Part shown: positions 18,523 through 26,658 of the stretch, one piece after another
How positions within the stretch are numbered: the first letter of the stretch is position 1
How the letters are laid out: each line of letters starts with the position of its first letter
Assembly: GCF_041435115.1 (NCBI RefSeq)
Contig: NZ_CP108046.1
Span: 7,440,001-7,504,000, forward strand
Source: Streptomyces sp. NBC_00289
GTDB lineage: Bacteria > Actinomycetota > Actinomycetes > Streptomycetales > Streptomycetaceae
Length of the DNA stretch: 64,000 nucleotides
Reading direction: 5' to 3'
Program-made: the position numbers and the translations under genes
The notes under the pieces: generated by a model
The model's input: only the letters and a program-made list of their open reading frames with translations
Database searches by the model: none
What the model was told of the DNA's origin: nothing

Positions 18523-19155
18523 GTGACTGCCGTACCGCACCCTCGTTCCGAAGCCGCCCGGCCCGCCCCGGCCGGCCGCCGAAGTCTCGCCGTCGCGCTG
18601 CTGAGCGGGGCGCTCGGCGCGGCCGTGGCACTGCTGGCCACCCGGCAGCAGTGGTCGGAGGGCACCGCCACGGTGGCCGGCGGCGACTTCCCGCTGACCG
18701 CCAGCGGCAGCGACGTCTCGGGCGTTCCCGCGGCCCTCGCCATAGTCGGCCTCGCCGCGCTCGTCGCCGTCTTCGCCGTCCGCAAGGCGGGCCGTCTCCT
18801 GGTCGCCGCCCTGCTCGCGCTCTCCGGCGCGGGCATCGTCGCCGCGGCCCTGCTCGGCGCCTCTGACAGCGGCGCCCTCGACGACAAGGCCGCGCAGGCC
18901 TCCGGGGACACCTCGGCCACCGTCGGCGCGCTCACCCACACCGCCTGGCCGTACGTCGCGGCCGCCGGCGGCGTACTGATCCTCCTCGCCGGGCTGCTCG
19001 CCCTGCGCTACGGCCGGCTGTGGCCCGCGATGTCGGGCCGCTACGAGCGGTCCGGCGCGCCCCGGCCGCGCCGCAGGGCGCCCGCCGTGGACCCCGACCG
19101 GCCCGAGGACATCTGGAAGGCACTCGACCGGGGCGAGGATCCCACGGGCGCGTAG
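18523..19155 (+). CDS. TIGR02234-family Trp-associated membrane protein
   Basis: 210 aa from the GTG at 18523; the GTG at 18514 is an in-frame alternative. ATAGTG just before the chosen start could serve as a -10 for a leaderless message. Four transmembrane helices are visible (about residues 18-38, 63-84, 88-110, 140-160), with a short TATVAGGDFPL extracytoplasmic segment and a basic tail ending DPDRPEDIWKALDRGEDP, the typical family ending. Members track with trp genes in actinobacteria, but no function is established. Confidence 0.85.
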   Translation: MTAVPHPRSEAARPAPAGRRSLAVALLSGALGAAVALLATRQQWSEGTATVAGGDFPLTASGSDVSGVPAALAIVGLAALVAVFAVRKAGRLLVAALLALSGAGIVAAALLGASDSGALDDKAAQASGDTSATVGALTHTAWPYVAAAGGVLILLAGLLALRYGRLWPAMSGRYERSGAPRPRRRAPAVDPDRPEDIWKALDRGEDPTGA

Positions 19156-19272
19156 CCCGGTGCGGGCGGCGCCCGCACGCGGGGTGACCCCCGGGCACCT
19201 CTCCCGCGCGCGTGCGGGACAATGAGGGTGAGCGTCCGGCTCAGACACGTACACAGCAACGAGGAGCAAGTC

Positions 19273-19524
19273 ATGGCGGGCAGCAGCCACGGTCACACCC
19301 CGGCCGCCTGGACCGGTGTCATCATCGCCTTCATCGGTTTCTGCGTCGCGGGCGCCTTCATGGTGATGGCGAGCCCGGCGGGTTTCTGGGCCGGCATGGC
19401 GATCGTGGTCCTCGGCGGTGTCGTCGGCGGCATCATGCGCGCGATGGGCATGGGCATGCCGAAGGAGACCCACCCGGTGCACCAGGGCGCCGGGCAGCGG
19501 GAGCCGGCGAGCGTCGAGGGCTGA
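19273..19524 (+). CDS. HGxxPAAW-motif small membrane protein
   Basis: 83 aa, ATG at 19273 preceded by GAGGAG. It contains the motif HGHTPAAWTG followed by two transmembrane helices (about residues 16-36 and 42-60) and a Met/Gly-rich end (MRAMGMGMPKETHPVHQGAG). Such proteins are conserved beside the Streptomyces trp region; the function is unknown. A hairpin at 19570-19605 follows. Confidence 0.85.
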   Translation: MAGSSHGHTPAAWTGVIIAFIGFCVAGAFMVMASPAGFWAGMAIVVLGGVVGGIMRAMGMGMPKETHPVHQGAGQREPASVEG

Positions 19525-19569
19525 TCAACGCAGGAGGCTCCGGCAGCGGAGCCGAACGGAAAGCCGCCC

Positions 19570-19605
19570 GAGGGGCGGTCCGGCAGGAATGCCGGGCCGC
19601 CCCTC
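19570..19605 (+). terminator. Two-step hairpin terminator
   Basis: GAGGGGCGG and CCGGCA pair with TGCCGG and CCGCCCCTC, with single-base bulges between and a 4-base loop. It lies about 45 bases after the small membrane gene. Confidence 0.65.
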
Positions 19606-19642
19606 TCGCGCGCGTGGCGGCCGGGCGGGGCACAATGCGAGC

Positions 19643-20080
19643 GTGAACGCCGACAGCCAGAGGGTGGTGCCGTCCGACGCCGGGTCCGTGGCGGCCCGGC
19701 TGGCCGTGCCCGCGGGCATCCTCGCGGCGGTCGTCGGAGCCTTCGCGTACGTGGGCGCCGTGGATCCCAACCAGCCCGGCCACTATCCGGCCTGCCCCCT
19801 GCTGCGCTACGCCGGGGTCTACTGCCCCGGCTGCGGCGGGCTGCGCAGCGCGCACGCCTTCGTGCACGGCGACCTCGCGGGCGCGCTCACCGACAACGCC
19901 CTGGCCGTCGCGGCCTATGCCGTCTTCGCGGTGGTGTGGACCGTCTGGGTGGTCCGCTCCCTGCGCGGGCGGCCGCTGCGGATCGAACTCGGGCCGCTGC
20001 ACCTGTGGAGCCTGGGTGCGCTGCTGCTGGTCTTCACGGTTGTCCGGAACCTGCCGTTCGGTGGCCGGCTCCACCCTTGA
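19643..20080 (+). CDS. DUF2752 membrane protein
   Basis: 145 aa from the GTG at 19643. After ~17 polar residues there are three hydrophobic helices (about 20-38, 80-102, 118-135). Between the first two lies CPLLRYAGVYCPGCGGLRSA, the cysteine-containing signature of DUF2752, followed by ALTDNALAV. No function is known. It is probably a separate unit between two hairpin-bounded genes and trpC. Confidence 0.82.
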   Translation: MNADSQRVVPSDAGSVAARLAVPAGILAAVVGAFAYVGAVDPNQPGHYPACPLLRYAGVYCPGCGGLRSAHAFVHGDLAGALTDNALAVAAYAVFAVVWTVWVVRSLRGRPLRIELGPLHLWSLGALLLVFTVVRNLPFGGRLHP

Positions 20081-20258
20081 TCAATTCACGAACGTCCAGG
20101 TAGTGGGACCGGCGTCAACCGGATGTGAGGCCTGCGCCTTCCTGCGGATACCATCGCAAGTGACCATCGGTTTTCGTCATCGGTTCGATGCGACGAGGTG
20201 GCCGGTGGCGAGAACGCAACCGCTTTAACAGTCAACCGTCTGGAAGGGGGCCGCTCGC

Positions 20259-21068
20259 GTGAGTGTGCTCGACGAGATCATCGACGGCGTCCGTGCCGAC
20301 CTCGCGGAACGGCAGGCGCGCGTCAGCCTCGACGAGCTCAAGGAGCGCGCGGCGAAGGCTCCCGCGGCCAAGGACGGGGTCGCCGCGCTGCGCGGCGAGG
20401 GCGTCAAGGTCATCTGCGAGGTCAAGCGCTCCAGCCCGTCCAAGGGTGCCCTGGCCGCGATCGCCGACCCGGCCCGGCTCGCCGCGGACTACGAGGCGGG
20501 CGGCGCGGCCGTCATCTCCGTGCTGACCGAGCAGCGCCGCTTCGGCGGTTCGCTGGCGGACCTGGAGGCGGTCCGCGCGCGCGTGGACATCCCCGTGCTG
20601 CGCAAGGACTTCATCGTCACCTCGTACCAGCTGTGGGAGGCCCGGGCGTACGGCGCCGACCTCGCGCTGCTCATCGTCGCCGCCCTGGACCAGCCCGCGC
20701 TGGAGAGCCTGATCGAGCGCGCCGAGTCCATCGGGCTCACGCCCATCGTCGAGGTCCACGACGAGGACGAGGTCGACCGGGCGGTGGACGCGGGCGCCAA
20801 GATCATCGGCGTCAACGCGCGTAACCTCAAGACGCTCGAGGTCGACCGCACGACGTTCGAGCGGGTGGCTCCCGAGATCCCCGCCCACCTCGTCAAGATC
20901 GCCGAGTCGGGCGTCCGCGGGCCGCACGACCTCATCGCCTACGCCAACGCCGGCGCCGACGCGGTCCTGGTCGGCGAGTCCCTCGTCACCGGCCGCGACC
21001 CCAAGGCCGCGGTGGCCGACCTGGTGGCCGCGGGCGAGCACCCGGCGCTGCGGCACGGGCGGGGCTGA
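20259..21068 (+). CDS. trpC: Indole-3-glycerol phosphate synthase
   Basis: 269-aa TIM barrel closing the indole ring of CdRP. Motifs: [13 protein letters not shown] (catalytic Lys and substrate contacts), [34 protein letters not shown] (general-acid Lys), [32 protein letters not shown] and VLVGESLV. The GTG at 20259 follows GGAAGGGGG. The 178-base upstream gap contains two CATCGGTT copies 14 bases apart (20165 and 20179) but no Trp-rich leader peptide. First gene of trpC-trpM-trpB-trpA. Confidence 0.96.
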   Translation: MSVLDEIIDGVRADLAERQARVSLDELKERAAKAPAAKDGVAALRGEGVKVICEVKRSSPSKGALAAIADPARLAADYEAGGAAVISVLTEQRRFGGSLADLEAVRARVDIPVLRKDFIVTSYQLWEARAYGADLALLIVAALDQPALESLIERAESIGLTPIVEVHDEDEVDRAVDAGAKIIGVNARNLKTLEVDRTTFERVAPEIPAHLVKIAESGVRGPHDLIAYANAGADAVLVGESLVTGRDPKAAVADLVAAGEHPALRHGRG

Positions 21069-21197
21069 TCCGTGTCCCTCGCCGGCCGAACCCTCCTCGC
21101 CGACCGTACGGGCTGTGACCCGGCCGGTCCGGCGGAGTGCGTGCGGCCGACCGCGGGCGGCGACACGAACGGCGGTACGCCGGTAGAGTCGCCCGCG

Positions 21198-21413
21198 ATG
21201 TTCTCGATCACCATGGCGACCAGGGACCCGTACGCCCGTCTGGCCCGCGGATGCCGGCCGCGTGGCTGCCGGGCGCCCGCGCGGCGGGTGCACGGGCGGC
21301 GCGTGCGGTACGTCATCGGTGACGAGCCGGGTCAGGTCAACGGGATGCGATGGCGTCCCCCGGGGGGCGCGGGGAACTGCGCGAGCAGCCCCAGCCGGCC
21401 CGCGGCCGGCTGA
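21198..21413 (+). CDS. trpM: Small basic TrpM/TrpX-like protein between trpC and trpB
   Basis: 71 aa from the ATG at 21198, or 66 aa from the ATG at 21213. The product is very basic and Arg/Gly/Pro-rich (YARLARGCRPRGCRAPARR, RRVRYVIGDEPGQVNGMRW). In S. coelicolor an ORF at this place, trpX/trpM, encodes a ~63-aa protein reported to influence tryptophan metabolism and development; identification here rests on position and length from memory. GTAGAGT just upstream could be a -10 for a leaderless message. The frame is open back to a GTG at 21072. Confidence 0.6.
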   Translation: MFSITMATRDPYARLARGCRPRGCRAPARRVHGRRVRYVIGDEPGQVNGMRWRPPGGAGNCASSPSRPAAG

Positions 21414-21470
21414 ACACCCCGGGTCCCCACGGCGATTGGTCTTCCCACACTCTCACCGTGAGGTTTCCGC

Positions 21471-22757
21471 ATGCCCAGCGAGTTCTTCATTCCCGACCCC
21501 GAGGGTCAGGTCCCCAGCGTCGAGGGCTACTTCGGCGCGTTCGGCGGCAAGTTCATCCCGGAGGCGCTCGTCGCCGCCGTGGACGAGGTCGCCGTCGAGT
21601 ACGACAAGGCCAAGTCCGACCCCGAGTTCGCCCGCGAGCTCGACGACCTGCTCGTCCACTACACCGGCCGCCCCAGCAGCCTCACCGAGGTGCCCAGGTT
21701 CGCCGAGCACGCCGGTGGTGCCCGGGTGTTCCTCAAGCGCGAGGACCTCAACCACACCGGCTCCCACAAGATCAACAACGTGCTGGGTCAGGCCCTGCTC
21801 ACCAAGCGCATGGGCAAGACCCGCGTCATCGCGGAGACCGGCGCCGGCCAGCACGGCGTCGCGACGGCCACCGCCTGCGCCCTCTTCGGCCTCGAGTGCA
21901 CCATCTACATGGGCGAGATCGACACCCAGCGCCAGGCACTCAACGTCGCCCGGATGCGGATGCTGGGCGCCGAGGTCGTCGCCGTGAAGTCCGGCAGCCG
22001 CACCCTCAAGGACGCGATCAACGAGGCGTTCCGGGACTGGGTCGCCAACGTCGACCGCACCCACTACCTCTTCGGGACCGTGGCCGGCCCGCACCCCTTC
22101 CCGGCCATGGTGCGCGACTTCCACCGGGTCATCGGCGTCGAGGCGCGCCGCCAGCTCCTGGAGCGCGCCGGACGGCTGCCCGACGCCGCCGTCGCCTGCG
22201 TCGGCGGCGGCTCCAACGCCATCGGCCTCTTCCACGCCTTCATCCCGGACACGGACGTACGCCTCATCGGCTGCGAGCCCGCCGGACACGGTGTCGAGAC
22301 CGGCGAGCACGCGGCCACCCTGACCGCGGGCGAGCCCGGCATCCTGCACGGCTCCCGGTCCTACGTCCTCCAGGACGACGAGGGCCAGATCACCGAGCCG
22401 TACTCGATCTCGGCCGGACTGGACTACCCGGGCATCGGGCCCGAGCACTCCTACCTCAAGGACACCGGCCGCGCCGAGTACCGCGCGGTCACCGACGACG
22501 CGGCCATGCAGGCGCTGCGCCTGCTGTCGCGCACCGAAGGCATCATCCCGGCGATCGAGAGCGCCCACGCGCTGGCCGGCGCCCTCGAGGTCGGCAGGGA
22601 GCTGGGCAGGGACGGGCTGATCGTGATCAACCTGTCCGGCCGCGGCGACAAGGACATGGACACGGCCGCCCGCTACTTCGGCCTGTACGACACGGATGCC
22701 GAGGTCGCCGCCGACGCGGACGGCGACATCGCCGAGATCGAGGGAGACGCCAAGTGA
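21471..22757 (+). CDS. trpB: Tryptophan synthase beta chain
   Basis: PLP enzyme joining indole and serine; 428 aa. Conserved features: [16 protein letters not shown], the PLP lysine in [30 protein letters not shown] (catalytic Glu), [15 protein letters not shown] (phosphate loop) and [17 protein letters not shown]. The ~20-residue acidic C-terminal tail ([20 protein letters not shown]) is longer than in enterobacteria. The ATG follows GAGG at ~21460. The stop overlaps the trpA GTG. Confidence 0.97.
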   Translation: MPSEFFIPDPEGQVPSVEGYFGAFGGKFIPEALVAAVDEVAVEYDKAKSDPEFARELDDLLVHYTGRPSSLTEVPRFAEHAGGARVFLKREDLNHTGSHKINNVLGQALLTKRMGKTRVIAETGAGQHGVATATACALFGLECTIYMGEIDTQRQALNVARMRMLGAEVVAVKSGSRTLKDAINEAFRDWVANVDRTHYLFGTVAGPHPFPAMVRDFHRVIGVEARRQLLERAGRLPDAAVACVGGGSNAIGLFHAFIPDTDVRLIGCEPAGHGVETGEHAATLTAGEPGILHGSRSYVLQDDEGQITEPYSISAGLDYPGIGPEHSYLKDTGRAEYRAVTDDAAMQALRLLSRTEGIIPAIESAHALAGALEVGRELGRDGLIVINLSGRGDKDMDTAARYFGLYDTDAEVAADADGDIAEIEGDAK

Positions 22758-23572
22758 GCGGGAACATCCAGCTGCTGAGCGACACCCTCGCCGCGGCCAG
22801 GACGGAGGGCCGCTCCGCCCTCATCGCCTACCTTCCGGCCGGGTTCCCGACCGTGGACGGCGGCATCGAGGCCATCAAGGCCGTCTTCGACGGCGGCGCG
22901 GACGTCGTCGAGGTGGGGCTGCCGCACAGCGACCCCGTCCTCGACGGCCCGGTCATCCAGACCGCCGACGACATCGCCCTGCGCGGCGGGGTCAGGATCG
23001 CGGATGTGATGCGCACGGTCCGGGAGGCGTTCGAGGCCACCGGGAAGCCGGTGCTCGTGATGACGTACTGGAACCCGATCGACCGCTACGGCGTCGAGCG
23101 CTTCACCGCCGAACTGGCCGAGGCGGGCGGGGCCGGCTGCATCCTGCCCGACCTGCCCGTCCAGGAGTCGGCGCTGTGGCGCGAACACGCCGAGAAGCAC
23201 GGGCTCGCCACGGTCTTCGTGGTCGCGCCCAGCAGCCGGGACGAGCGGCTCGCCAAGATCACCTCGGCGGGCACCGGCTTCGTGTACGCCGCCTCGCTGA
23301 TGGGCGTCACGGGCACCCGCGCGTCCGTCGGCGCACAGGCCCAGGACCTGGTGGAGCGCACCCGGGCCACGAACGCCGCTCTGCCGGTCTGCGTCGGACT
23401 CGGCGTCTCCGACGCGGCGCAGGCCGCCGAGGTCGCCGGCTTCGCCGACGGCGTGATCGTCGGTTCGGCCTTCGTGAAGCGGATGCTGGACGCGCCGGAC
23501 GACGCGGCGGGGATCGAGGCGGTCCGCGCCCTGGCGGGCGAGCTCGCGAAGGGCGTGCGCGGACAGGCGTAG
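22754..23572 (+). CDS. trpA: Tryptophan synthase alpha chain
   Basis: 272-aa TIM barrel cleaving indole-3-glycerol phosphate to indole, which is channelled to TrpB. Catalytic Glu is in [20 protein letters not shown] with the catalytic Asp in the earlier/inner loop of the same strand; [12 protein letters not shown] and [20 protein letters not shown] carry substrate loops, and [14 protein letters not shown] the phosphate site. GTG start overlapping the trpB stop. A strong hairpin at 23661-23687 ends the operon. Confidence 0.96.
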   Translation: MSGNIQLLSDTLAAARTEGRSALIAYLPAGFPTVDGGIEAIKAVFDGGADVVEVGLPHSDPVLDGPVIQTADDIALRGGVRIADVMRTVREAFEATGKPVLVMTYWNPIDRYGVERFTAELAEAGGAGCILPDLPVQESALWREHAEKHGLATVFVVAPSSRDERLAKITSAGTGFVYAASLMGVTGTRASVGAQAQDLVERTRATNAALPVCVGLGVSDAAQAAEVAGFADGVIVGSAFVKRMLDAPDDAAGIEAVRALAGELAKGVRGQA

Positions 23573-23660
23573 GGCACGCGCGGGACGAGCGACAGGACAA
23601 GCGCAGGACGAGCTCAGGACCGCGATGGGTGACCGGTCACTCGAACGGGTGGACCTGGGG

Positions 23661-23687
23661 CCGGGGAGGCGCGCTGCGCCTCCCCGG
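23661..23687 (+). terminator. Terminator of the trpCMBA operon
   Basis: CCGGGGAGGCGC and GCGCCTCCCCGG form a perfect 12-bp stem with a GCT loop, 88 bases after trpA and 14 bases before the next start. It is followed by TTCGTTCT. Confidence 0.75.
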
Positions 23688-23701
23688 TTCGTTCTGCGGG
23701 T

Positions 23702-24478
23702 GTGAGCGAGAAGAACCATGAGGCAAAGCGCACCGCCCGTGAGCGGCTGGCGGTCGAGCGTGAGAAGCAGAAGTCCGCTCAGAAGCGGCGACGTGGGCTG
23801 ATCGTCGGCGCGAGCGTCGTCGGCGTCCTGGGGCTCGCGGCGGTGATCGGCATCGTCGCGGCCAACGCGGGCAAGGACGACGGCAGTGACTCGGCGGGCC
23901 CGGCCGTGGCGCCGTCGGGGGCCAAGGGCAAGGACGGCCTCGCGATCCCGGTCGGCAAGGAGAGCGCCAAGTCGACGCTCACCGTCTGGGAGGACTTCCG
24001 CTGCCCGGCCTGCCAGGCCTTCGAGACGGCGTACCGCCCGGTGATCCACGAACTGACGGCCGCCGGACAGCTGAAGGTCGAATACCACCTGGCGACACTC
24101 ATCGACGGGAACATGGGCGGCACGGGCTCCCGCAACGCGGCCAACGCGGCGGCCTGCGCCCAGGACGCCGGGAAGTTCACCGCCTTCCACGACGTGCTGT
24201 ACGAGAACCAGCCCAAGGAAACCGACGACGCCTTCGCCCAGAACGACAAGCTTCTGGAGCTGGCGGCCAAGGTCGACGGCCTCGTCACGCCGGCGTTCCG
24301 CACCTGTGTGGAGGACGGTGCCCACAACAGCTGGGTGGCGAAGTCCAACCAGGCCTTCCAGGCAGGCGGTTTCTCCGGCACCCCGACCGTCCTGCTGGGG
24401 GGCAAGAACATCTACCAGGACCAGACCATGACCCCCGCGAAGCTGAAGCAGCAGGTGCAGGAGGCCGCCAAGGGGTGA
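23702..24478 (+). CDS. Membrane-anchored DsbA-family thiol oxidoreductase
   Basis: 258 aa from the GTG at 23702. A basic cytoplasmic N-terminus (KRTARERLAVEREKQKSAQK) precedes one transmembrane helix (~residues 36-58). The extracytoplasmic thioredoxin fold has the active site FRCPACQAFE (CPAC), a DsbA helical insertion, and the cis-Pro loop SGTPTVLLGG. Likely makes or isomerises disulfides in exported proteins. It is followed by lgt, another envelope-maturation gene. Confidence 0.9.
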   Translation: MSEKNHEAKRTARERLAVEREKQKSAQKRRRGLIVGASVVGVLGLAAVIGIVAANAGKDDGSDSAGPAVAPSGAKGKDGLAIPVGKESAKSTLTVWEDFRCPACQAFETAYRPVIHELTAAGQLKVEYHLATLIDGNMGGTGSRNAANAAACAQDAGKFTAFHDVLYENQPKETDDAFAQNDKLLELAAKVDGLVTPAFRTCVEDGAHNSWVAKSNQAFQAGGFSGTPTVLLGGKNIYQDQTMTPAKLKQQVQEAAKG

Positions 24479-24562
24479 GCGATTCTCACGTCCCCCCGTT
24501 ATGGACCCGTAGCCGGGCGGCTTGCCGTGTGCCCCGCCCGGCAGGGTAGCGTCGACCCTGCC

Positions 24563-25606
24563 ATGGACCTTTCCTTCATTCCCAGCCCTTCGCGCGGGGT
24601 GCTGTATCTCGGCCCCATTCCGCTGCGCGGCTACGCGTTCTGCATCATCATCGGTGTCTTCGTCGCGGTCTGGCTCGGCAACAGGCGCTGGATCGCCCGC
24701 GGCGGGCGGGCCGGCACGGTGGCCGACATCGCGGTCTGGGCCGTGCCCTTCGGCCTCGTCGGCGGCCGCCTCTACCACGTGATCACGGACTACGAGCTGT
24801 ACTTCAGCGAGGGCCGCGACTGGGTGGACGCCTTCAAGGTGTGGGAGGGCGGCCTCGGCATCTGGGGCGCGATTGCGCTCGGCGGACTCGGCGCCTGGAT
24901 CGGCTGCCGGCGCCGGGGCATCCCGCTGCCCGCGTGGGCCGACGCCCTCGCCCCCGGCATCGCCCTGGCCCAGGCGCTCGGCCGCTGGGGCAACTGGTTC
25001 AACCAGGAGCTGTACGGGAAGCCCACCGATCTGCCGTGGGCGCTGAAGATCACGTCCTCGACGGACGGACGGGTGCCGGGCACCTACCACCCGACGTTCC
25101 TCTACGAGTCCCTGTGGTGCCTGGGTGTCGCGCTGCTCGTCATCTGGGCCGACCGCCGCTTCAAGCTGGGCCATGGGCGGGCGTTCGCGCTGTACGTCGC
25201 CGCGTACTGCGTGGGCCGCGCGTGGATCGAGTACCTGCGCGTCGACGACGCCCACCACATCCTGGGCCTGCGGCTCAACGACTGGACCGCGCTGGTCGTG
25301 TTCGTCCTCGCCGTGACGTACATGGTGCTGTCCGCGAAGAAGTGCCCGGGCCGCGAGACCGTGGTGGAGCCGGGTGTTTCCGACGGTGAGACCGAGACTG
25401 AGACCGAGGTGGAGGCGGAGAACGCCGATGCCGAGGCCGAGGTCGAGGCCGAGGGCAAGGCTGATGCCGAAGCCTCGGACCGGCAGGAGGACACGGACCC
25501 GGACTCGGACCCGCAGCCGGGCGGCGACGTGGCGGAACCCGCCGAGGACGAGACACACGCCGACGACGAGGCGAACGACGAGGCCGGTTCGGCGAAGAAG
25601 AGCTGA
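24563..25606 (+). CDS. lgt: Prolipoprotein diacylglyceryl transferase with acidic tail
   Basis: Transfers diacylglycerol from phosphatidylglycerol to the lipobox Cys of prelipoproteins, in the membrane. 347 aa from the ATG at 24563. About seven transmembrane helices; the Lgt signature is visible as ALGRWGNWFNQELYG with the essential Arg/Asn, plus GGLGIWGAIALGGLGAWIG and HPTFLYESL. Residues ~275-347 are a Glu/Asp/Ala tail with repeated TETE/AEAE steps, absent from E. coli Lgt but seen in other actinobacterial ones. It ends in a bidirectional hairpin. Confidence 0.95.
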   Translation: MDLSFIPSPSRGVLYLGPIPLRGYAFCIIIGVFVAVWLGNRRWIARGGRAGTVADIAVWAVPFGLVGGRLYHVITDYELYFSEGRDWVDAFKVWEGGLGIWGAIALGGLGAWIGCRRRGIPLPAWADALAPGIALAQALGRWGNWFNQELYGKPTDLPWALKITSSTDGRVPGTYHPTFLYESLWCLGVALLVIWADRRFKLGHGRAFALYVAAYCVGRAWIEYLRVDDAHHILGLRLNDWTALVVFVLAVTYMVLSAKKCPGRETVVEPGVSDGETETETEVEAENADAEAEVEAEGKADAEASDRQEDTDPDSDPQPGGDVAEPAEDETHADDEANDEAGSAKKS

Positions 25607-25616
25607 CGGCTGGTCA

Positions 25617-25667
25617 TACGTCGACGAGGGCGCCCGGGATCGCTTCCCGGGCGCCCTCGTCGACGTA
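25617..25667. terminator. 23-bp perfect hairpin, bidirectional terminator
   Basis: A 23-base arm at 25617-25639 is the exact complement of 25645-25667, with a 5-base TCGCT loop. It lies between the convergent lgt and citE-like genes and can end transcription from both sides. Confidence 0.85.
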
Positions 25668-25690
25668 GCCGGGCCGGCGGCGCGACCGGC

Positions 25691-26521
25691 TCAGCGCCGT
25701 TGGGCCAGGGACAGCGTGCGCTGGGCGGCCGCGACCACCGCCGCGTCGACGAAGCGGCCGTCCGGCAGCGCCTGGGCGCCCTGTTCGCGTGTCGCCGCCT
25801 TCACGATCGTCTCCGCCTGTTCGATCTCCTGCTCGGTCGGCAGGTAGGACCGCTCGATGATGGGGAGCTGGCGCGGGTGGATGGCGGCTCGGCCGAGGAA
25901 GCCTAGGGTGCGGCCGTGCGCGCAGGACGCCGCCAGGCCCTCCAGGTCGCGGATGTCGGGATGGACCGACTGGGGCGGCGGGGCGAGTCCGGCGGCTCTG
26001 GCCGCAACGACGACACGGGAGCGGGACCAGTCGAGTCCCGCCTCCTCCCGTACGCCCAGGTCGGCCCGCAGGTCGGCTTCGCCGAGGGTGATGCCGCGCA
26101 GGGCCGGGTGCGCGGAGGCGATCGCGTAGGCCTGTTCGACGCCCAGGGCGGATTCCAGGAGGGCGTACAGCGGGGGTGTGCCGCCGTCGGCGGGCGCGGT
26201 GGCCCGCGCCACGCGGACGATCTGCTCGGCGGTCGTCACCTTCGGCAGACGGAGGCCGGACACCCCCGGGAGACCGGCCACCGCCTCGAGGTCACCGGCT
26301 GCCAGGGGCCCGTCCAGCGCGTTCACCCGGACGTGAACCGGGACGGGCTGCGGCTCGGCGAGAAGTTCGGCGGTGGCCGCCCGGGCCTGCTCCTTGCGGT
26401 CGGGGGCGACCGCGTCCTCCAGGTCGATCACCACCACGTCGGCACCGGCGGTCAGCGCCTTCGCGACCACGGCCGGCCGGTCGCCCGGGGCGTACAGCCA
26501 GGTGAGGGGGACGGGCGTCAC
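25691..26521 (-). CDS. CitE/HpcH-HpaI-like acyl-CoA lyase
   Basis: 276-aa TIM-barrel protein of the citrate lyase beta/malyl-CoA lyase family. Visible are WLYAPGDRP (CoA-binding Arg), ADVVVIDLEDAVAPDRKEQA (the Glu metal ligand region), VHVRVNALDG, ALLESALGVEQAYAIA and LGEADLRADLG (Asp metal ligand). No CitF or CitD genes are nearby, so it is probably a stand-alone lyase or thioesterase acting on a malyl- or citramalyl-CoA-type substrate. GTG start overlapping the stop of the 46-codon ORF. Last gene of the leftward operon. Confidence 0.85.
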   Translation of the reverse strand: MTPVPLTWLYAPGDRPAVVAKALTAGADVVVIDLEDAVAPDRKEQARAATAELLAEPQPVPVHVRVNALDGPLAAGDLEAVAGLPGVSGLRLPKVTTAEQIVRVARATAPADGGTPPLYALLESALGVEQAYAIASAHPALRGITLGEADLRADLGVREEAGLDWSRSRVVVAARAAGLAPPPQSVHPDIRDLEGLAASCAHGRTLGFLGRAAIHPRQLPIIERSYLPTEQEIEQAETIVKAATREQGAQALPDGRFVDAAVVAAAQRTLSLAQRR

Positions 26522-26658
26522 GGGGCTCCCTTCGGGCGGAGGGGGGTCGGTTCGGCGCGGGTGGCCGTGTGGTTCGGGGCGGGTGTCGTTGTAGGCGTGT
26601 CGATGACCGTCGGGTGGTCGGGCGGGGTGTGTCGCCAGGTCAGGCGGGCGGGGGTCAC
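26518..26658 (-). CDS. 46-codon ORF bridging CoA transferase and citE-like genes
   Basis: The GTG at 26658 overlaps the CoA transferase stop (GTGA) and the TGA at 26518-26520 overlaps the citE-like GTG (GTGA). The product starts VTPARLTWRHTPPDHPTV, which matches the CitE start VTPVPLTWLYAPGDRPAV at about 10 of 18 positions, then becomes a Thr/Pro-rich tail. It could be a remnant of a tandem duplication of the citE 5' end, kept because it couples translation. Whether the peptide itself acts is unknown. Confidence 0.5.
   Translation of the reverse strand: MTPARLTWRHTPPDHPTVIDTPTTTPAPNHTATRAEPTPLRPKGAP

Noticed and set aside
20081..20258. Trp leader peptide or attenuator before trpC
   Set aside because: No short ORF with tandem Trp codons and no convincing alternative stems. 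Only two CATCGGTT copies are seen.
22673..25558. A 961-codon open frame opposite trpA, dsbA-like and lgt
   Set aside because: It spans three well-supported genes and their terminator, and its composition is typical of antisense frames.
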